NCBI GenBank assembly: GCA_963989385.1
Contig: OZ022506.1
Span: 5,435,415-5,499,414 of the forward strand
Origin: Ctena decussata
Taxonomy: Eukaryota > Mollusca > Bivalvia > Lucinida > Lucinidae
Direction: 5' to 3'
DNA: 64,000 nucleotides
Shown here: piece by piece, positions 1-11,019 of the stretch
Layout of the letters: the number at the start of each line of letters is the position of its first letter
Position numbering within the stretch: the stretch's first letter is position 1
Translations under genes and position numbers: made by a program
The notes under the pieces: model-generated
Told to the model about the DNA's origin: nothing
Databases searched by the model: none
Seen by the model: only the letters and a program-made list of their open reading frames with translations

Positions 1-1116
1 GTAGGAAAAACTGGTTTCCGTTCGATATCTTTTGAAAGCATAGATGTATTGAATTTAAATTTTATACACATGTATATAATCATGAAATACAGGTCAAGTT
101 CGATGTTTGGTAAAATCCGTCATTTATTGTGGTAGTTATGGCCCTTTTTCAACTTCATTTCATTTCTGTGATAAGATGCAGAATGTTATCACATATCACA
201 ATCATGACCCCCCCCCACCCCACACACACACATTTCTCTTGATTTAAGAAGCACAATACATCTGCCCAAGAAAAACAATAAAACATGTACCACAGAAGTC
301 TGCCTTTATGAACCTAGTTATGCTACAAGTGCCAGTACCTTAAACAAGGCGCCATCTAACTTAGGGCACTAGGCGGGGGCATCCGTGTCCTATGGACAAA
401 TTTCTAGTTGTTTCAAGGTTCATATACTCTGAAACATAGAGCTCATGTTACTCTTACAAATTTCTTGAGTCAAATACGGGTTTATTTTTGTTCATTCAAA
501 ATATTTCACAGTGTAGCATACCAACAAAATTATCTTATTTGCATTTTAAAGAAGATAAAATCAGAAAAGAACCATTGGATGGCGATAGAACAGGTCAAGT
601 TTTGTCCCCTAGTATTTCTTAACAAGTCGCTGATAAGGATGCAATTTACGACCTGCACCTGTATAGCGCGTGGTAAACAGGGAATTTCTGTCAATGAGGG
701 TTATGAATATGGTAGTTTTTGTAGTTAAAAAAAAAAAAAAACTTTTTTGTGACATCCACACAAAAACTTTATTTTAAGCCAGGCATAATTAAAATATTTA
801 AAGCATTTCAGCCTTTTTAATGAATGCATGAATATTGGAATAAACATTACATTTGAACAACCATAAATAAAGAAATTTTGACAAAAAAGAAACACCGTGT
901 AACAGGAATATTTAATCAAACATTTCCTGTACAAGGACAATAAATCAAAAACACTTTATCAAAGACGTATTTAATGTAACATGGACCTTGCGTGTGCTTT
1001 TATAACCAAGAATGTTCGAAAATTAAACAATGCGTTTTATTGACTTGTCCAAACCTGATTGAATGAATTTGGAGCCCCAATCATCACTGTTAACACCTAA
1101 AGAACAGAAAAATATG
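1..1116. other. AT-rich region without a recognisable gene
   Basis: No splice-bounded or conserved coding frame is visible. The stretch has a C-run followed by CA repeats near 209-233 and an A-run near 726-741. The open frame at 408-728 has neither composition bias nor any motif I recognise, so I treat it as chance. Confidence 0.6.
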
Positions 1117-1356
1117 GGCCGAGACTCGAGAAAACTAATAAAGTGGTTGTGCACCCAGCGCAGACTAAGATCAATCCGGCCATCCGCCAAGTCTTATTAG
1201 ACTCTTAGCTCAGCGCTTAAAACGTAGCTAAGAGTCTCAAGTACCTCCATGCAGACAGCGAAGACTATTGTCAGACTGGGTGTCTGCCCAGGCTGATCTG
1301 AGTCTACATTGTGCGCACATGCCACTTTGTTGGTTTTGTCGTGTCGTAGCTCATAT
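1117..1356. repeat. Diverged palindromic MITE of the GAGCCGCGACACG family
   Basis: The left end resembles GCCGAGACTCGAGAAAAC and the right end GTCGTGTCGTAGCTC, the two ends of the same inverted repeat seen intact at 28313, 38367 and 39433. The internal text (CCCAGCGCAGACT, AGGCTGATCTGAGTCT) follows the family order. Several substitutions in both arms mark it as an old copy. Confidence 0.75.
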
Positions 1357-1389
1357 GAGCCTTGCTTTAAACGCTATGCAATGGCTTTT

Positions 1390-2336
1390 TATACATTTAA
1401 AAAAAACGGACGTATTATGGCATGGCGCTGTCCGTCAGTCTGTCCGTCCGTCTATCCGTCCGTTAACATTCTTGTGCGCACCATATATCAGTAACCGTTT
1501 GAGATAGCTTCACGATTTTGTAGGCATATATATTAGGATGGGGCAAAGTGTCGCATACAGTAACGGTTACTCCCCCTTACATAGTAATATATCCTTTTTA
1601 TTATTTTCACTCTACTTGTCTTGTGCGCGCCATTACTAGATAACCGTTTGGGATATCTTGATGAAACTTCATAGAAATGTGTATGAGGTTCTGACAATGT
1701 ATTGCGTATAAAAATGGTTGCTCCCCCATTCTTTGTTTCGGAGATGCATCCCTTTGATTAGATTTTTAGGCTATTTTTGTGTATACTCATCTTGTAAATT
1801 CAATAACTCAGTAACCATTTTGGATCATGATGAAACTCTATAGCAATGTGCATGATTACAAGACGATTGGTAACATATAAGAATGGTTGTCCCCTCATAT
1901 TTAATTTTGGAGTAACCTTCCTTTCATCATGCGCATGAACCCCAACTCTGGCTTACTTATTTCCTGAATTATCTGCCCTTGCATCAATTTCCGTTTACTC
2001 TGTAACTGCTTAACCGTTGGAAATATTTTAACAAGTTTTATGGCGATGTGTATATTGCCAAGGGAATGTATTTTGACCAAGAATAATACTCTAGTTTACT
2101 GAGCTTATGAATTATCTCCCTTGTTTGACTGACATTTCTCAACTTCTGAGTTGCTTCACCCTGGAAGCTGATTTTCAGTATACTAATAGTATTTGATGTG
2201 TTAGATTTTTAATAATATTGCAGTTATCAATTACAGAGTGTTTGCCTGTCCACCATTCTGTAAACAATTTTTACATTCTGTATCTCCTTCATGACACTTA
2301 AACGTGCGTATTATGCGCCGCTTGCGAAGCTGTTGT
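1390..2336 (+). repeat. Long interspersed repeat of the CCGTCCGT family, copy 1
   Basis: It opens with an A-rich hairpin-like end and ACGGACGTATTATGGCATGG, followed by CCGTCCGT runs. It continues with diverged sub-repeats of the kind 'ccataac..agtaaccgttt..gatatctt..atgaaact'. It ends at GCGTATTATGCGCCGCTTGC. The same start and end bracket 12516-13800, and an opposite-strand piece is at 11020-11745. No coding capacity is visible, so it is probably non-autonomous. Confidence 0.75.
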
Positions 2337-2575
2337 TACAACACGCTACAAATTATCTCGTCATCAGCCCATTTAGCAAACTTGAAATATTGCTGATAAT
2401 CCATTCTCTCTGTTTGTTTGTTATTATACGTGCGTTTTCACATTTAGATGTGAAGTGTATTGTCCATCATTCTTTGTAAATTTCATAGCAAGTTTTACAT
2501 GTTTTTCTACAGTTTCGTCAAGGTAAATAATCGATCAAAAAATTAATAATATTATAAAGCTGTACCAACATTCGC

Positions 2576-2688
2576 ATGGCACAAATGCTTTAAGACCGAT
2601 GGGGTCACATCTTTTCGATCAGTCAAAATCTTATAAGATTTTCTTCGAGCGCAAAGAGAGCATTCGTAAGATTGAACATGAGTCATAC
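2576..2688 (+). promoter_or_regulatory. Relic of the first-exon promoter, exon lost
   Basis: The text from 2595 (taagaccgatgggg), a TATA-like TTATAAG at 2631, and CGTAAGATTGA at about 2665 line up with the region upstream of the signal exon at 28854 (gagaccaatgggg, TATATAAG, CGTAAGTTGGA). Where the ATG exon should follow, the foldback element begins at 2689. Copy 2 keeps only the first part (to about 53690). I read this as a third, dead copy of the promoter block. Confidence 0.5.
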
Positions 2689-2906
2689 AAAGGACCAGTC
2701 TCTATAAGGCCATTTTCATGGCTAAAACCGATTTTCTTTAAACTTTGTATACTTTAACTGATATGTATTGACTGTCTTATGGTGCAATACCAGATTGTTT
2801 GGTTCACTGGTTTTTGCTGTATGCACGATTTAAGTGGGTGGGGTAATTCCACCCCATTAAAAGTAAAGTTACAAAAATGCTATTTTTTCTATTCCAAGTT
2901 CATGCT

Positions 2907-3254
2907 TCAAAATGGTGGTTGCAATAGGAAAAGTACACTTCTGGACTTAAAATATGATGATAATATTGTTTTGAAATTCATACCAGAATAGAGTTTATAT
3001 TCGCTTGTAAGATGTACCCCAATTTCAGTATTTTTTTGTTCTCCGATTTTACGAAAAACCACAACACGTTCACAGTTTTCAAGATTTTTTAAAAATCTTT
3101 TGCTATTATTATGTTGATAAAATAGACATTGCAGGCATATGTCAGAATTTATTTTATGATCATTAATATGAGAGTTATCTCCCCACGAAATTTGATTTTG
3201 TCCGTTTTTCAATATCAGCATGCATTTGTCATTCCATAGTACTCCAAACTCCAT
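2907..3254 (-). pseudogene. Outer reading frame of the foldback element, left arm
   Basis: A 115-codon frame starting MEFGVLWNDKCM. Its first about 80 residues are nearly identical to the frame at 4875-5150 in the other arm; the C-termini diverge through a small indel. I do not recognise the product. Conservation between the arms reflects the palindrome, not necessarily selection. It may be a non-coding stretch of the element that stays open by chance. Confidence 0.35.
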
Positions 3255-3498
3255 TTGGAAGTTAATAACACCTTTTGATGCAAATATTTGTTGATTTTTG
3301 TAGGCATTGGAATTAATTTTGCATGCGACGATGTCATATTTTATGTAATTTTGAAAAAAGGATACCTCGCATCTGGAAAATTAACAAATTGCCAATGACT
3401 TACAAGCAGGGTTTGCCTAGTTTTCGCAACCTCATTAAACTCATGCTAAATGCTTAAATTAAAGTCCTTATGGCCCATTCGTGTTTTTACGCTGGTTA

Positions 3499-4176
3499 TT
3501 ATTCATCTTCTTCAAAATCGCTAGACATACTCCATGTGTCAACTGCAGCATCTTTTACATAATCAATGTGCATCTTGCTCGGTTTGGCTTCACTGTTTTC
3601 TGTTTCGTTGTGGTATTATCCTAAATACCAAAATTTAAGCATTGAAGCCACATGTGCACAACACCCAACGGTGCGAGCACCACTTCTGCACCCACAATAC
3701 CATCCAGTGATTGGGTTCAGCCCTTGAGTGTATTCAACCCACAAGTTATATGTTTTATTTGATGTGTGACGAGAACGTATCTGTGCTTTGAGAACACCGT
3801 CTTCTTCTTTTTGTGCCATTATCTCATATAATCCCTTTTCGTCAAAGTGTTCATCCGTGTAGGATTTGGCCTGTTTAAGTTGGTATATTCCCATTGTCAG
3901 GTCTCTGAGTTCATCCTCAGTCAACTCTGGGAAATTGTCAAGCTTTGTGTCATCAATCTTTTTTCATATTACCCGTTTTTTATCCCAACCACTTTTCATA
4001 ACCTTATCCTGCAGCTTATTAATGACTTTGTCTGAATCTGTGCTCGTTACCAAAGGAGATCTAAATGCATTACACAAAGAGCAATCAATTCTACTATTAG
4101 AAGGGGATGTGGTTCTTGATATATACAGCTTGATCTTCTTTTCAAATAACTCTTCGCCAGTAGTTTCTGATAGAGG
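3499..4176 (-). pseudogene. SWIM zinc-finger protein remnant, left arm and spacer
   Basis: Read on the minus strand, a frame begins in the spacer (SETTGEELFEKKIKLY), passes one stop near 3966, enters the left arm at TEDELRDLT, and reaches a C-x-C ... C-x-H cluster (YCGCRSG, GCCAHVAS) typical of a SWIM domain. A second stop follows at WYLG, then an acidic tail ending EEDE before the TAA at 3499-3501. SWIM domains occur in several transposon-related proteins of invertebrates. With two in-frame stops it is dead. The exact transposon superfamily is not resolved here. Confidence 0.65.
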
Positions 4177-4195
4177 TACTTGGCATTATATTTGG

Positions 4196-4629
4196 TTGAC
4201 TGAGGATGAACTCAGGGACCTGACAATGGGAATATACCAACTTAAACAGGCCAAATCCTACACGGATGAACACTTTGACGAAAAGGGATCATATGAGATA
4301 TTGGCATACTAAGAATGGCACACAAAGAAGATGACGGTGTTCTCAAAGCACAGATACGTGCTCGCCACACATCAAATAAAACATATAACTTGTGGGTTGA
4401 ATACACTCAAGGGCTGAACCCCATCACTGGATGGTATTGTGGGTGCAGAAGTGGTGCTCGCACCGTTGGGTGTTGTGCACATGTGGCTTCAGTGCTTTGG
4501 TATTTAGGATATTACCGCAACGAAACAGAAAACAGTGAAGCCAAACCGAGCAAGATGCACATTGAATATGTAAAAGATGCTACTGTTGACACATGGAGTA
4601 CGTCTAGCGATTCTGAAGAAGATGAATAA
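4196..4629 (+). pseudogene. SWIM zinc-finger protein remnant, right arm
   Basis: The same fragment as the left arm in mirror orientation: TEDELRDLTMGIYQLKQ, then a frameshift near 4303-4315 caused by extra bases after 'gagata', then AHKEDDGVLKAQ and the SWIM cysteine/histidine cluster (YCGCRSG, GCCAHVAS). It continues through WYLGYYRNE to the acidic end EEDE and a TAA. Unlike the left arm it keeps the codon after WYLGY open. Each arm therefore has a different lesion, so the arms have diverged since the palindrome formed. Confidence 0.65.
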
Positions 4630-4874
4630 TAACCAGCGTAAAAAACACGAATGGGCCATAAGGACTTTAATTTTAGCATTTAGCATGAGTTTAATGAGGT
4701 TGCGAAAACTAAGCAAACCCTGCTTGTAAGTCATTGGCAATTTGTTAATTTTCCAGATGCGAGGTATCCTTTTTTCAAAATTACATAAAATATGACATCG
4801 TCGCATGCAAAATTAATTCCAATGCCTACAAAAATCAACAAGTATTTGCATCAAAAGGTGTTATTAACGTCCAA

Positions 4875-5150
4875 ATGGAGTTTGGAGTACTATGGAATGA
4901 CAAATGCATGCTGATATTGAAAAACGGACAAAATCAAATTTCGTGGGGAGATAACTCTCATATTAATGATCATAAAATAAATTCTGACATATGCCTGCAA
5001 TGTCTATTTTATCAACATAATAATAGCAAAAGATTTTTAAAAAATCTTGAAAACTGTGAACATGTTGTGGTTTTTCGTAAAGTCGGAGAAAAAAAAATAC
5101 TGAAATTAGGGTACATCTTACCAGCGAATATTAACTCTATTCTGGTATGA
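4875..5150 (+). pseudogene. Outer reading frame of the foldback element, right arm
   Basis: A 91-codon frame beginning MEFGVLWNDKCM, the partner of the minus-strand frame at 2907-3254. It ends earlier because of an indel in an A-run near 5090. The product is not recognised. Confidence 0.35.
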
Positions 5151-5438
5151 ATTTCAGAACAATATTATCATCATCTTTTAAGTCGTGAAGTGTTCTTTTC
5201 CTATTGCAACCACCATTTTGAAGCATGAACTTGGAATAGAAAAAATAGCATTTTTGTAACTATACTTTTAATGGGGTGGAATTACCCCACCCACTTAAAT
5301 CGTGCATACAGCAAAAACCAGTGAACCAAACAATCTGGTATTGCACCATAAGACAGTCAATACATATCAGTTAAAGTGTACAAAGTTTAAAGAAAATCAG
5401 TTTTAGCCATGAAATGGCCTTATAGAGACTGGTCCTTT

Positions 5439-5935
5439 AGACGAAAATAATGCATCTGTAAGATGAGCCAGCTCATGAGATAATGGTGCTTATTATTTTG
5501 GTCATTAGTGACAAGTGAAGGCTTATTTGAGTCTGTACATCCGAATAGTCTCAACAGAGCTTTCACTGTCCGCACAAAGTATGGAAGTTGGTGAAGGGTT
5601 CGACCAAACGCCAGACATCAAGTGCGTTTGAAGAATGGTTTACGGAGAATGAAACGGAACATAATCTCATGTGACAGCTCGTATATGAAGATTATGTTTA
5701 AAGATGGCTGTAAATAAGCCACCTCATGATTATGGTACTTATCGCATAGGTGAACAGCAAAAACTTAAACGAGACTGCTCGGTCTCGCCAGAGCCTTTGA
5801 TGTTCGCACACATAAAGCATGGACGAGGGAATCTGACCAAACATCAGACATGTAGATCCAGTGGATGGCTGGCATGCGCGTTTGAAGATTGAGTTTACAA
5901 AGGGCAATAAGAGCTATAATTCCAATGAGTCGGCT
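5439..5935 (+). repeat. Two diverged repeat units (GCCAGCTCATGAG / CATGATTATGGTACTTATC)
   Basis: Two related units, about 5455-5690 and 5700-5935, both carry 'tatggtacttatcgc', 'cttcgctgtccgcaca' and 'ggcatgcgcgtttgaagatt' motifs in order. Matching pairs are at 53700-53930 and 53980-54190 in the duplicate, and a single unit at 44745-44985. An inverted piece is at 7205-7500. They lie just upstream of signal exon 6235. Confidence 0.65.
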
Positions 5936-6234
5936 CAAAGATAGACGAGCTAGTCCATGAGAAAATGTGTCTTAAGTCATATGCAAAACCAAAGCGCAGA
6001 TCACCCTGCGCCTCCGCGCAGTCTGATCAGCTCCTTTGTTTTTCGCTACCTAGATACTGCAACATATCTAATTTCTGTAATGGAAATTTCAATACTTTAG
6101 CCAGTTTCTGTAGCTGCGCAGGTCGGTTTGTGCCTGAACTTGTCGGACACTTCCAAAGACACGAACTTTCTCATGGCGTGGCTCAGATGCATTATCAGTT
6201 TCAGCCTTTCGGAGCTGTACTTCTGGCAGGTACC

Positions 6235-6286
6235 ATGAGCAAGATTGTATACTTTTTATTTGTGATCCTTTGTCTTACGACTGTAG
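6235..6286 (+). CDS. Signal-peptide first exon (1a) of a secreted cysteine-rich peptide
   Basis: The ATG at 6235 opens MSKIVYFLFVILCLTTV, a compact signal peptide: one lysine, then a strongly hydrophobic core, then a small-residue end. The frame stops after the first base of a glycine codon at a strong donor, G|GTAAGC (6287). Exon length (52 nt), phase (1) and sequence match the exons at 28854 and 63435, which supports a real coding exon. No acceptor-linked body exon is seen before the next first exon at 28854. It may be an alternative first exon for the body at 42032, or an orphan. No TATA box is obvious upstream. Confidence 0.6.
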
Positions 6287-6432
6287 GTAAGCATTTTCTT
6301 GCGCTACATTCACATTAGTTCAATTTGTTAATTTCGATGTTACATGGGTAAAATAGAGTGCAAAAGTACCTCGCAGTAATACCTCTCGTAATACCTTGTG
6401 ATCTTTGTCCTCGTTTCTCTTTTTGTTGTTAT

Positions 6433-6596
6433 GACCCCGCGGTTGTTGTCAGTTATTACCGGAGGCGAGCTTGCTAAGTACTAGTTAACCGCTTAGACGT
6501 CTAAGCCTGCCCAGGAACAGTGGTTCTTGTAACTGACCGGCTCCACATAATTTTAGCTGTTGACTAGGCCGTTAAACTTCAAACAAACAAACAAGG
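6433..6596. repeat. SINE-like fragment with (CAAA)n tail
   Basis: The stretch holds the reverse form of the local SINE body (ttaaccgcttagacgtctaagcc, gcccaggaacagt) and ends at aaacaaacaaacaagg. It lacks a tRNA-like head. The same fragment lies at 55203-55370 in copy 2, so insertion predates the duplication. Confidence 0.6.
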
Positions 6597-6799
6597 TCAC
6601 TCTTAACAGTTGCGTATGCATTTGAATGGAAAAAAAAGTATAAAAAGTATAAATTGCGATATACTCAGTACTAATGAAGTCCGATGTATGAAAAGGGATA
6701 TATATGTTTAAGAAAAACAATGAATACAGGGAAATATATATGTACCAGAGGGCAAGGTCGTTCTTTGACCATTGTTAAAAATTTCTTATATTTCAGATT

Positions 6800-7585
6800 A
6801 TTAAAAAAATAACAAGAGCATGTTACAAGTGGCTCATATATACCCCCGGCCAGCGACAACTCCTACTGAAAACACACTTCGTACAAAACTTTAAAACAAT
6901 TGTCAAATAATAGACAAATGGACAATCTATGACAAACCCAGTGAAAGGCCTACTTATACCAAAACACTCTATTTAAAATTTGCAATAAGCGAAATCGTAT
7001 ACAAACTTAACACAAAATTTCAACAAAAACTTACATAAAATTCTATGTTTGTGACTATGACCGTAAGTCAGCAGCAGCACCCAGGTAATGTTAAATAATC
7101 AGTTTCAACCTTTACTTGAAGCTAGTAATAAAGCAATCTTAAAAGTCTTTGACATTAATTTGACATAAATTTTACCATTAATTACATTGCAGTCTCGCCT
7201 AAGCTTTCGCTGTTCATTATGCGATAATTATCATAATCATGAGGTGGCTTATTTACAGCCAGTGAAAGATCTTTAAACACTAGGGAGAATTTAAAATGAA
7301 AGACGAATTTAATTCCCAAATTCTTTAAATCTACGTGAAACTAAAACACACGCTAACCGAAATTATCAACGATAGCAATATGCGAAAGAACCAGTACAGA
7401 AATTACGCTTGAAAATGCCACCAATTTTGCAGTTTATGCGTTACTTCGTTTATTTAGTATTATAGATAATCTTCATATACGAGCTATCACATGAGATTAT
7501 GTTCCGTTTCAGTGCGAGATGGAAAAAAGGAAAAATGGGAAAAGAGCCAAAATAAATCTCATCATCTTGTTTTCCTCTCCCATAA
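6800..7585. other. Copy-1-specific region with an inverted repeat piece
   Basis: Duplicate homology stops near 6800 and resumes near 9055. Within it, 7205-7265 and 7470-7500 match the reverse complement of about 5655-5745, split by about 200 bp of unrelated sequence. No gene is seen. Confidence 0.45.
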
Positions 7586-7589
7586 TATA

Positions 7590-8335
7590 CTTGTCCATTT
7601 TCAAGATGTATACACACTTTCTGACAGAAGCCGAGAAATCTGTGACAAAAAATTAATTGGAGAGCAAGAAAATTTGGACAAACAAAGGGAATGATAAGCA
7701 GAAGGTGGTTAATTCTTTCTTACATAATACAACTAGACATACCCAATGAGTATACTCAATTACATAATCCTAGCTGTAATGGTTCCTAAGATATGTTTGA
7801 CAGAAATTTAATTGGAGAGAAAGAAAAGCTGGACAAACAATAGGAATGATAAGCAGCAAGAGACTGATTTTCTGATTCTCTCTTATGTAGCACAACTAGT
7901 CATACCCAACTTTTGTACCAAATTTCAAAATCCTAGCTGTAGTGGTTGCTGAGAAATCTTTGATACAAATTTAATTTGATATATATTCGAGAGAAAGAAA
8001 AAATGGACAAACGAAGAGAATGATAAATTGGAGCAGACTGATTCCTTCTTACACTGTACAACTGGCCATATCCAACGTTTGTATAAAATTTCAAAATCCT
8101 AGCTATAGTGGCTGTTTAGAAATCTTTGACTGAAACGTAATTTAAGAGATATTGGAGAGAAAGAAAACTTGACAACCAAAGGGAATGATTAGTGGAGCAG
8201 GCTGATTCTCTCTTACACGGTACAACTAGTCATACCCAATATTTGTACCAAATTTCAACATTTCAAAGTCATAGCTGTAGTGGTTCCTGATACATCTGTT
8301 ACAGAAACATAATTGGAGAGAAAGAAAAAATTTGC
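7590..8335 (+). repeat. Tandem repeat array, unit about 165 bp
   Basis: About five diverged units share the order 'gagaaatct.tgac', 'ttaattggagagaaagaaaa', 'ggacaaac.aaggaatgataag', 'ttcttacataatacaact', 'catacccaa' and 'aaatcctagctgtagtggtt'. Starts fall near 7625, 7795, 7950, 8115 and 8290. The unit resembles part of the larger mollusc interspersed repeats and is not coding. Confidence 0.75.
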
Positions 8336-8665
8336 TTCTTATTCTGTTTATTACGTAAGGAACGAAGTGGACTTAGTACACTTGGCTTGCGAAGATGACA
8401 GGCCTTATGATCATACAAGAAGATCAGGAGTTGGGCTGTAGATGTACTAAGATAGCATGTGCGAATAGCGAAGACTCAGATAAGCATGTGCATTCATTTC
8501 ACCCCTGTCTATGTTTATAGCAAACCACAACGCTATGTTCTTTATTTTGTTATTGAAAAAGCAAAACTTATTGAAAGTAAGATCAAACATGGCTCGGATC
8601 AGTCTATGCATCCTCGCAGTTGCTCTGGTAAATGATTGGCGTTGCCTGAAAAGATATCTGATCAG

Positions 8666-8825
8666 TCGTGGGTGTAGCGCCGGCTTGCTGATCTAGCGAC
8701 CCCGAGCTCGATTCTCGGAGGCGTTCACAATCGTAAACCAGGTTCCATTGCACAGAGCCTTTCATTGTTACCCGCCCATCGACCTGATATGATTAAAAAA
8801 CTGTTGAAATGGACGTAAAATCGCA
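8666..8825 (+). repeat. Partial tRNA-headed SINE (type A)
   Basis: From 'gtagcgccggcttgctgatctagcg' it passes through 'gaggcg..aatcgtaaaccaggttccattgcaca' and 'cctgatatgat' to 'ggacgtaaaatcgca'. This is the order of the better preserved SINEs at 15412 and 42256. The A box is largely lost. Confidence 0.7.
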
Positions 8826-9054
8826 ATTTGTTTTGATCGACATTGTACAAGGACAGGTAATACGGTAGGCTCGTGCGTCTAGTGTTGTCCAGTTGTTGCA
8901 TAACTTTACACTGTATTTGCAAGTTTGTTACAGCTAGATAATTTTTGTTACCGGTGAGTGAGCAGCGTGCTTGTCCTGTGCCCCTTTTTGTACAATAGAA
9001 AAGTCTAGGAGAAGGTACAAAGATAACTCCGCCCTGACATTTCTTTTGGATCAG

Positions 9055-10160
9055 GGTATATTTGTACTCAAGGTACATCAATGTGACATTGTAAAGGTAC
9101 TTAATCAAACACGTTACTAGCAGCACTGAACGTACGTGCCGGTTTTGCACGTTTTCCACCTGCACGCGACTTGACAATACTAGTTCGCTGTAAATATGTG
9201 TTTAAATTTCAGTTGTTTTTCTAAATAATCGACAACGTTTGCATTTCATTTGCACCATGACAAGGCTCTCTGTGGCGGACAGAAATCATACACACAGAGG
9301 AAAAAGTAGTCAGAGGCAAATAGAAAGTATATACTTCATCGCCAATCAGTCGTGACTCCTGTGCAATTTATCAAGCCAGCGAGCGGTCAGCCTGTTACGA
9401 TTTCTGTCTGCACCAAAAGCATTTTCGTGATGTAAATGAAACACATACACTGTGGTTTGTTCAAAAACCAAACGAATATGCAAATATTGATTTTGCAGCA
9501 AAATCGTTTTGTTTAATAAGATGCACCTGCAAATAGGGCTAAACCAACGTGCATGTATAGTGTCGCTATTCAAGCAAGTCATTTAGTAATCTTCAAATAC
9601 ATCAATAATGTTCTTTGAGGAAAGATATATGATTCAGAATTTTAAACCTGAATAGTGAATGATAAGAAAAAACGGGCATTTAAAACTGTATCCATTATTT
9701 TGTCTCTGCGTGTATGATTTCTGCTTGCCAAGACTTCTCATCGTGCAAATGAAACGCAAAAGTTGTGGTTTGCTTAGAACAGCATTCGAAATTTCAAATA
9801 CAGATTTACAGCAAAATCGTATTGTCAAGTTGGCTGCACGGGAAAATCGTGCAAAACCAGCGTGTACGTATAGTGCCGCTAATCAAACGTATCAATCAGG
9901 AAATTTATTGTACCGCATTAACTGACCTTAAGTAAAAATAAATCATGCAGAATTTCAGATCTGAGAAAAGAAAACATAGTAAAATATGGGCATTCAAATA
10001 TTGTATACTTCTTTTGCCTCTTAGTACATTTACATTCTCAATGCATTCATTGAAAATCCCTATGGTGAGCCATTAGAGCGTAATGTAGTTTATACTTCAA
10101 TAACTACATCGGTTCACGCGACGTTACATGAGGTTAAATGACGTTAAAATAAACCATAGT
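9055..10160. other. Duplicated non-coding block
   Basis: Closely matches 56860-57950 in copy 2. It contains two internally similar sub-blocks (9240-9590 and 9600-9940) that share 'gcaaaatcgt' and 'agtgccgctaatcaa' phrases. The open frames here differ between the two copies by indels, which argues against coding. Confidence 0.55.
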
Positions 10161-10164
10161 TCTC

Positions 10165-10250
10165 TCTAACCTGATTGGACGCAGGCGACGTTATGACGTC
10201 GTTGACGCTGTACTGCTGTTAGCAGATAAAACTGCGTATAAATGTTTTTT
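10165..10250 (+). promoter_or_regulatory. Promoter-like block: CCAAT, CRE and TATA motifs
   Basis: In order: an inverted CCAAT box (GATTGG, about 10174), a cAMP-response-type motif (TGACGTC, about 10195), and CTGCGTATAAATG (TATA box, about 10237). The same three elements with similar spacing are kept in copy 2 (57975-58045), where the middle motif is the full palindrome TGACGTCA. No coding exon follows directly. In copy 1 reverse-transcriptase sequence starts about 120 bp downstream. Confidence 0.45.
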
Positions 10251-10359
10251 CTGCTTTACCTATAGCACTTACGTTAAGTTATGGTCAATTAATAGATAGA
10301 AAAGAATGTAATATAAGTAAGGAACTTATTTTTTCTGGTGTTTATCGAAGTATAAAGTA

Positions 10360-10810
10360 ATGGATAAACGTATTAAATTCTATTCCAAAAACACAAATCT
10401 TTTGCCGCCTAAACCTAAATCAACATTCCGTCACCTGAAGTTGGGTATCCAGCAGTTTCATAGTAAATATGTTTTGGTTCCAGCAGACAAGGCTGCAAAT
10501 AACGTTGTCGTTGTTTGACGGTTACACTATATTAACACATTAAAACCAGAACTTAGCGGCACTAAGGCCTATGAAGAGACTTCAGAAGACGAATATCTGT
10601 TGTCTTTAGACACTGTAATGATATAGCCCGCAAGTTTTCTGTAAATGTAGAGGAACGGCAGGACAAGCTTCCTACGATGTACTGGTTACCTAAACTTCAT
10701 AAACGACCATAGAAAGCTAATTCTAGTTCTTGTACCACTACTGAACTTTCCAAATTATTAACTTCGTGCCTTACTGCTATCAAAATTCATGTAATTAGGT
10801 ACTGTGACAC
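10360..10810 (+). pseudogene. Reverse transcriptase N-terminal region, decayed retroelement
   Basis: Conceptual translation from the ATG at 10360 gives MDKRIKFYSKNTNLLPPKP, later VLVPADKAANNVVVV, then a stop, NTLKPELSGTKAYEETS, RQDKLPTMYWLPKLHKRP, and another stop. 'DKAANNVVVV' and 'LPTMYWLPKLHK' are characteristic of the fingers region of a Penelope-like/DIRS-like invertebrate reverse transcriptase. I favour Penelope-like but cannot prove it. At least two in-frame stops and frameshifts make it dead. Its left edge coincides with the break in duplicate homology. Confidence 0.75.
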
Positions 10811-11019
10811 TTTTGATTCCTATCTCAAGAGTCGGGGGTTGGATGCTTCGGGAGACTATACTTCTGAAACAAACTTATCCTGATGAGCAGAGCAAGCAAG
10901 GTTCCAGTACGTTGTTCTCGTTGCCTGTGTTGAATACCAGACCAGTGTGTATATACACATGACCATAGAGTTTCGTGAAAATATTTTCAACTATTAAGGA
11001 GTTACAGAGTAAACAGGAC

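Larger units (their letters stand above)
2689..5438. mobile_element. 2.75-kb foldback element with SWIM zinc-finger remnants
   Basis: Two arms of about 1.24 kb (2689-3925 and 4195-5438) are near-perfect inverted copies around a 269-bp spacer. The outer termini read AAAGGACCAGTCTC and its complement. Each arm carries, reading outward, a SWIM-type coding fragment and then a second short frame. The element sits inside duplicated DNA; copy 2 at about 53690 lacks it. No clear target duplication is seen. It resembles a DNA transposon remnant turned into a palindrome. Confidence 0.75.

Noticed and set aside
8725..9177. 150-codon minus-strand frame as a gene
   Set aside because: It spans a SINE relic and the edge of the duplication. 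The part shared with copy 2 is not kept in frame, and there is no recognisable domain.
10879..10908. Additional hammerhead at CCTGATGAGCAGAGC near 10879
   Set aside because: It has the CTGATGA word, but no GAAA at a suitable distance and no pairing stems.
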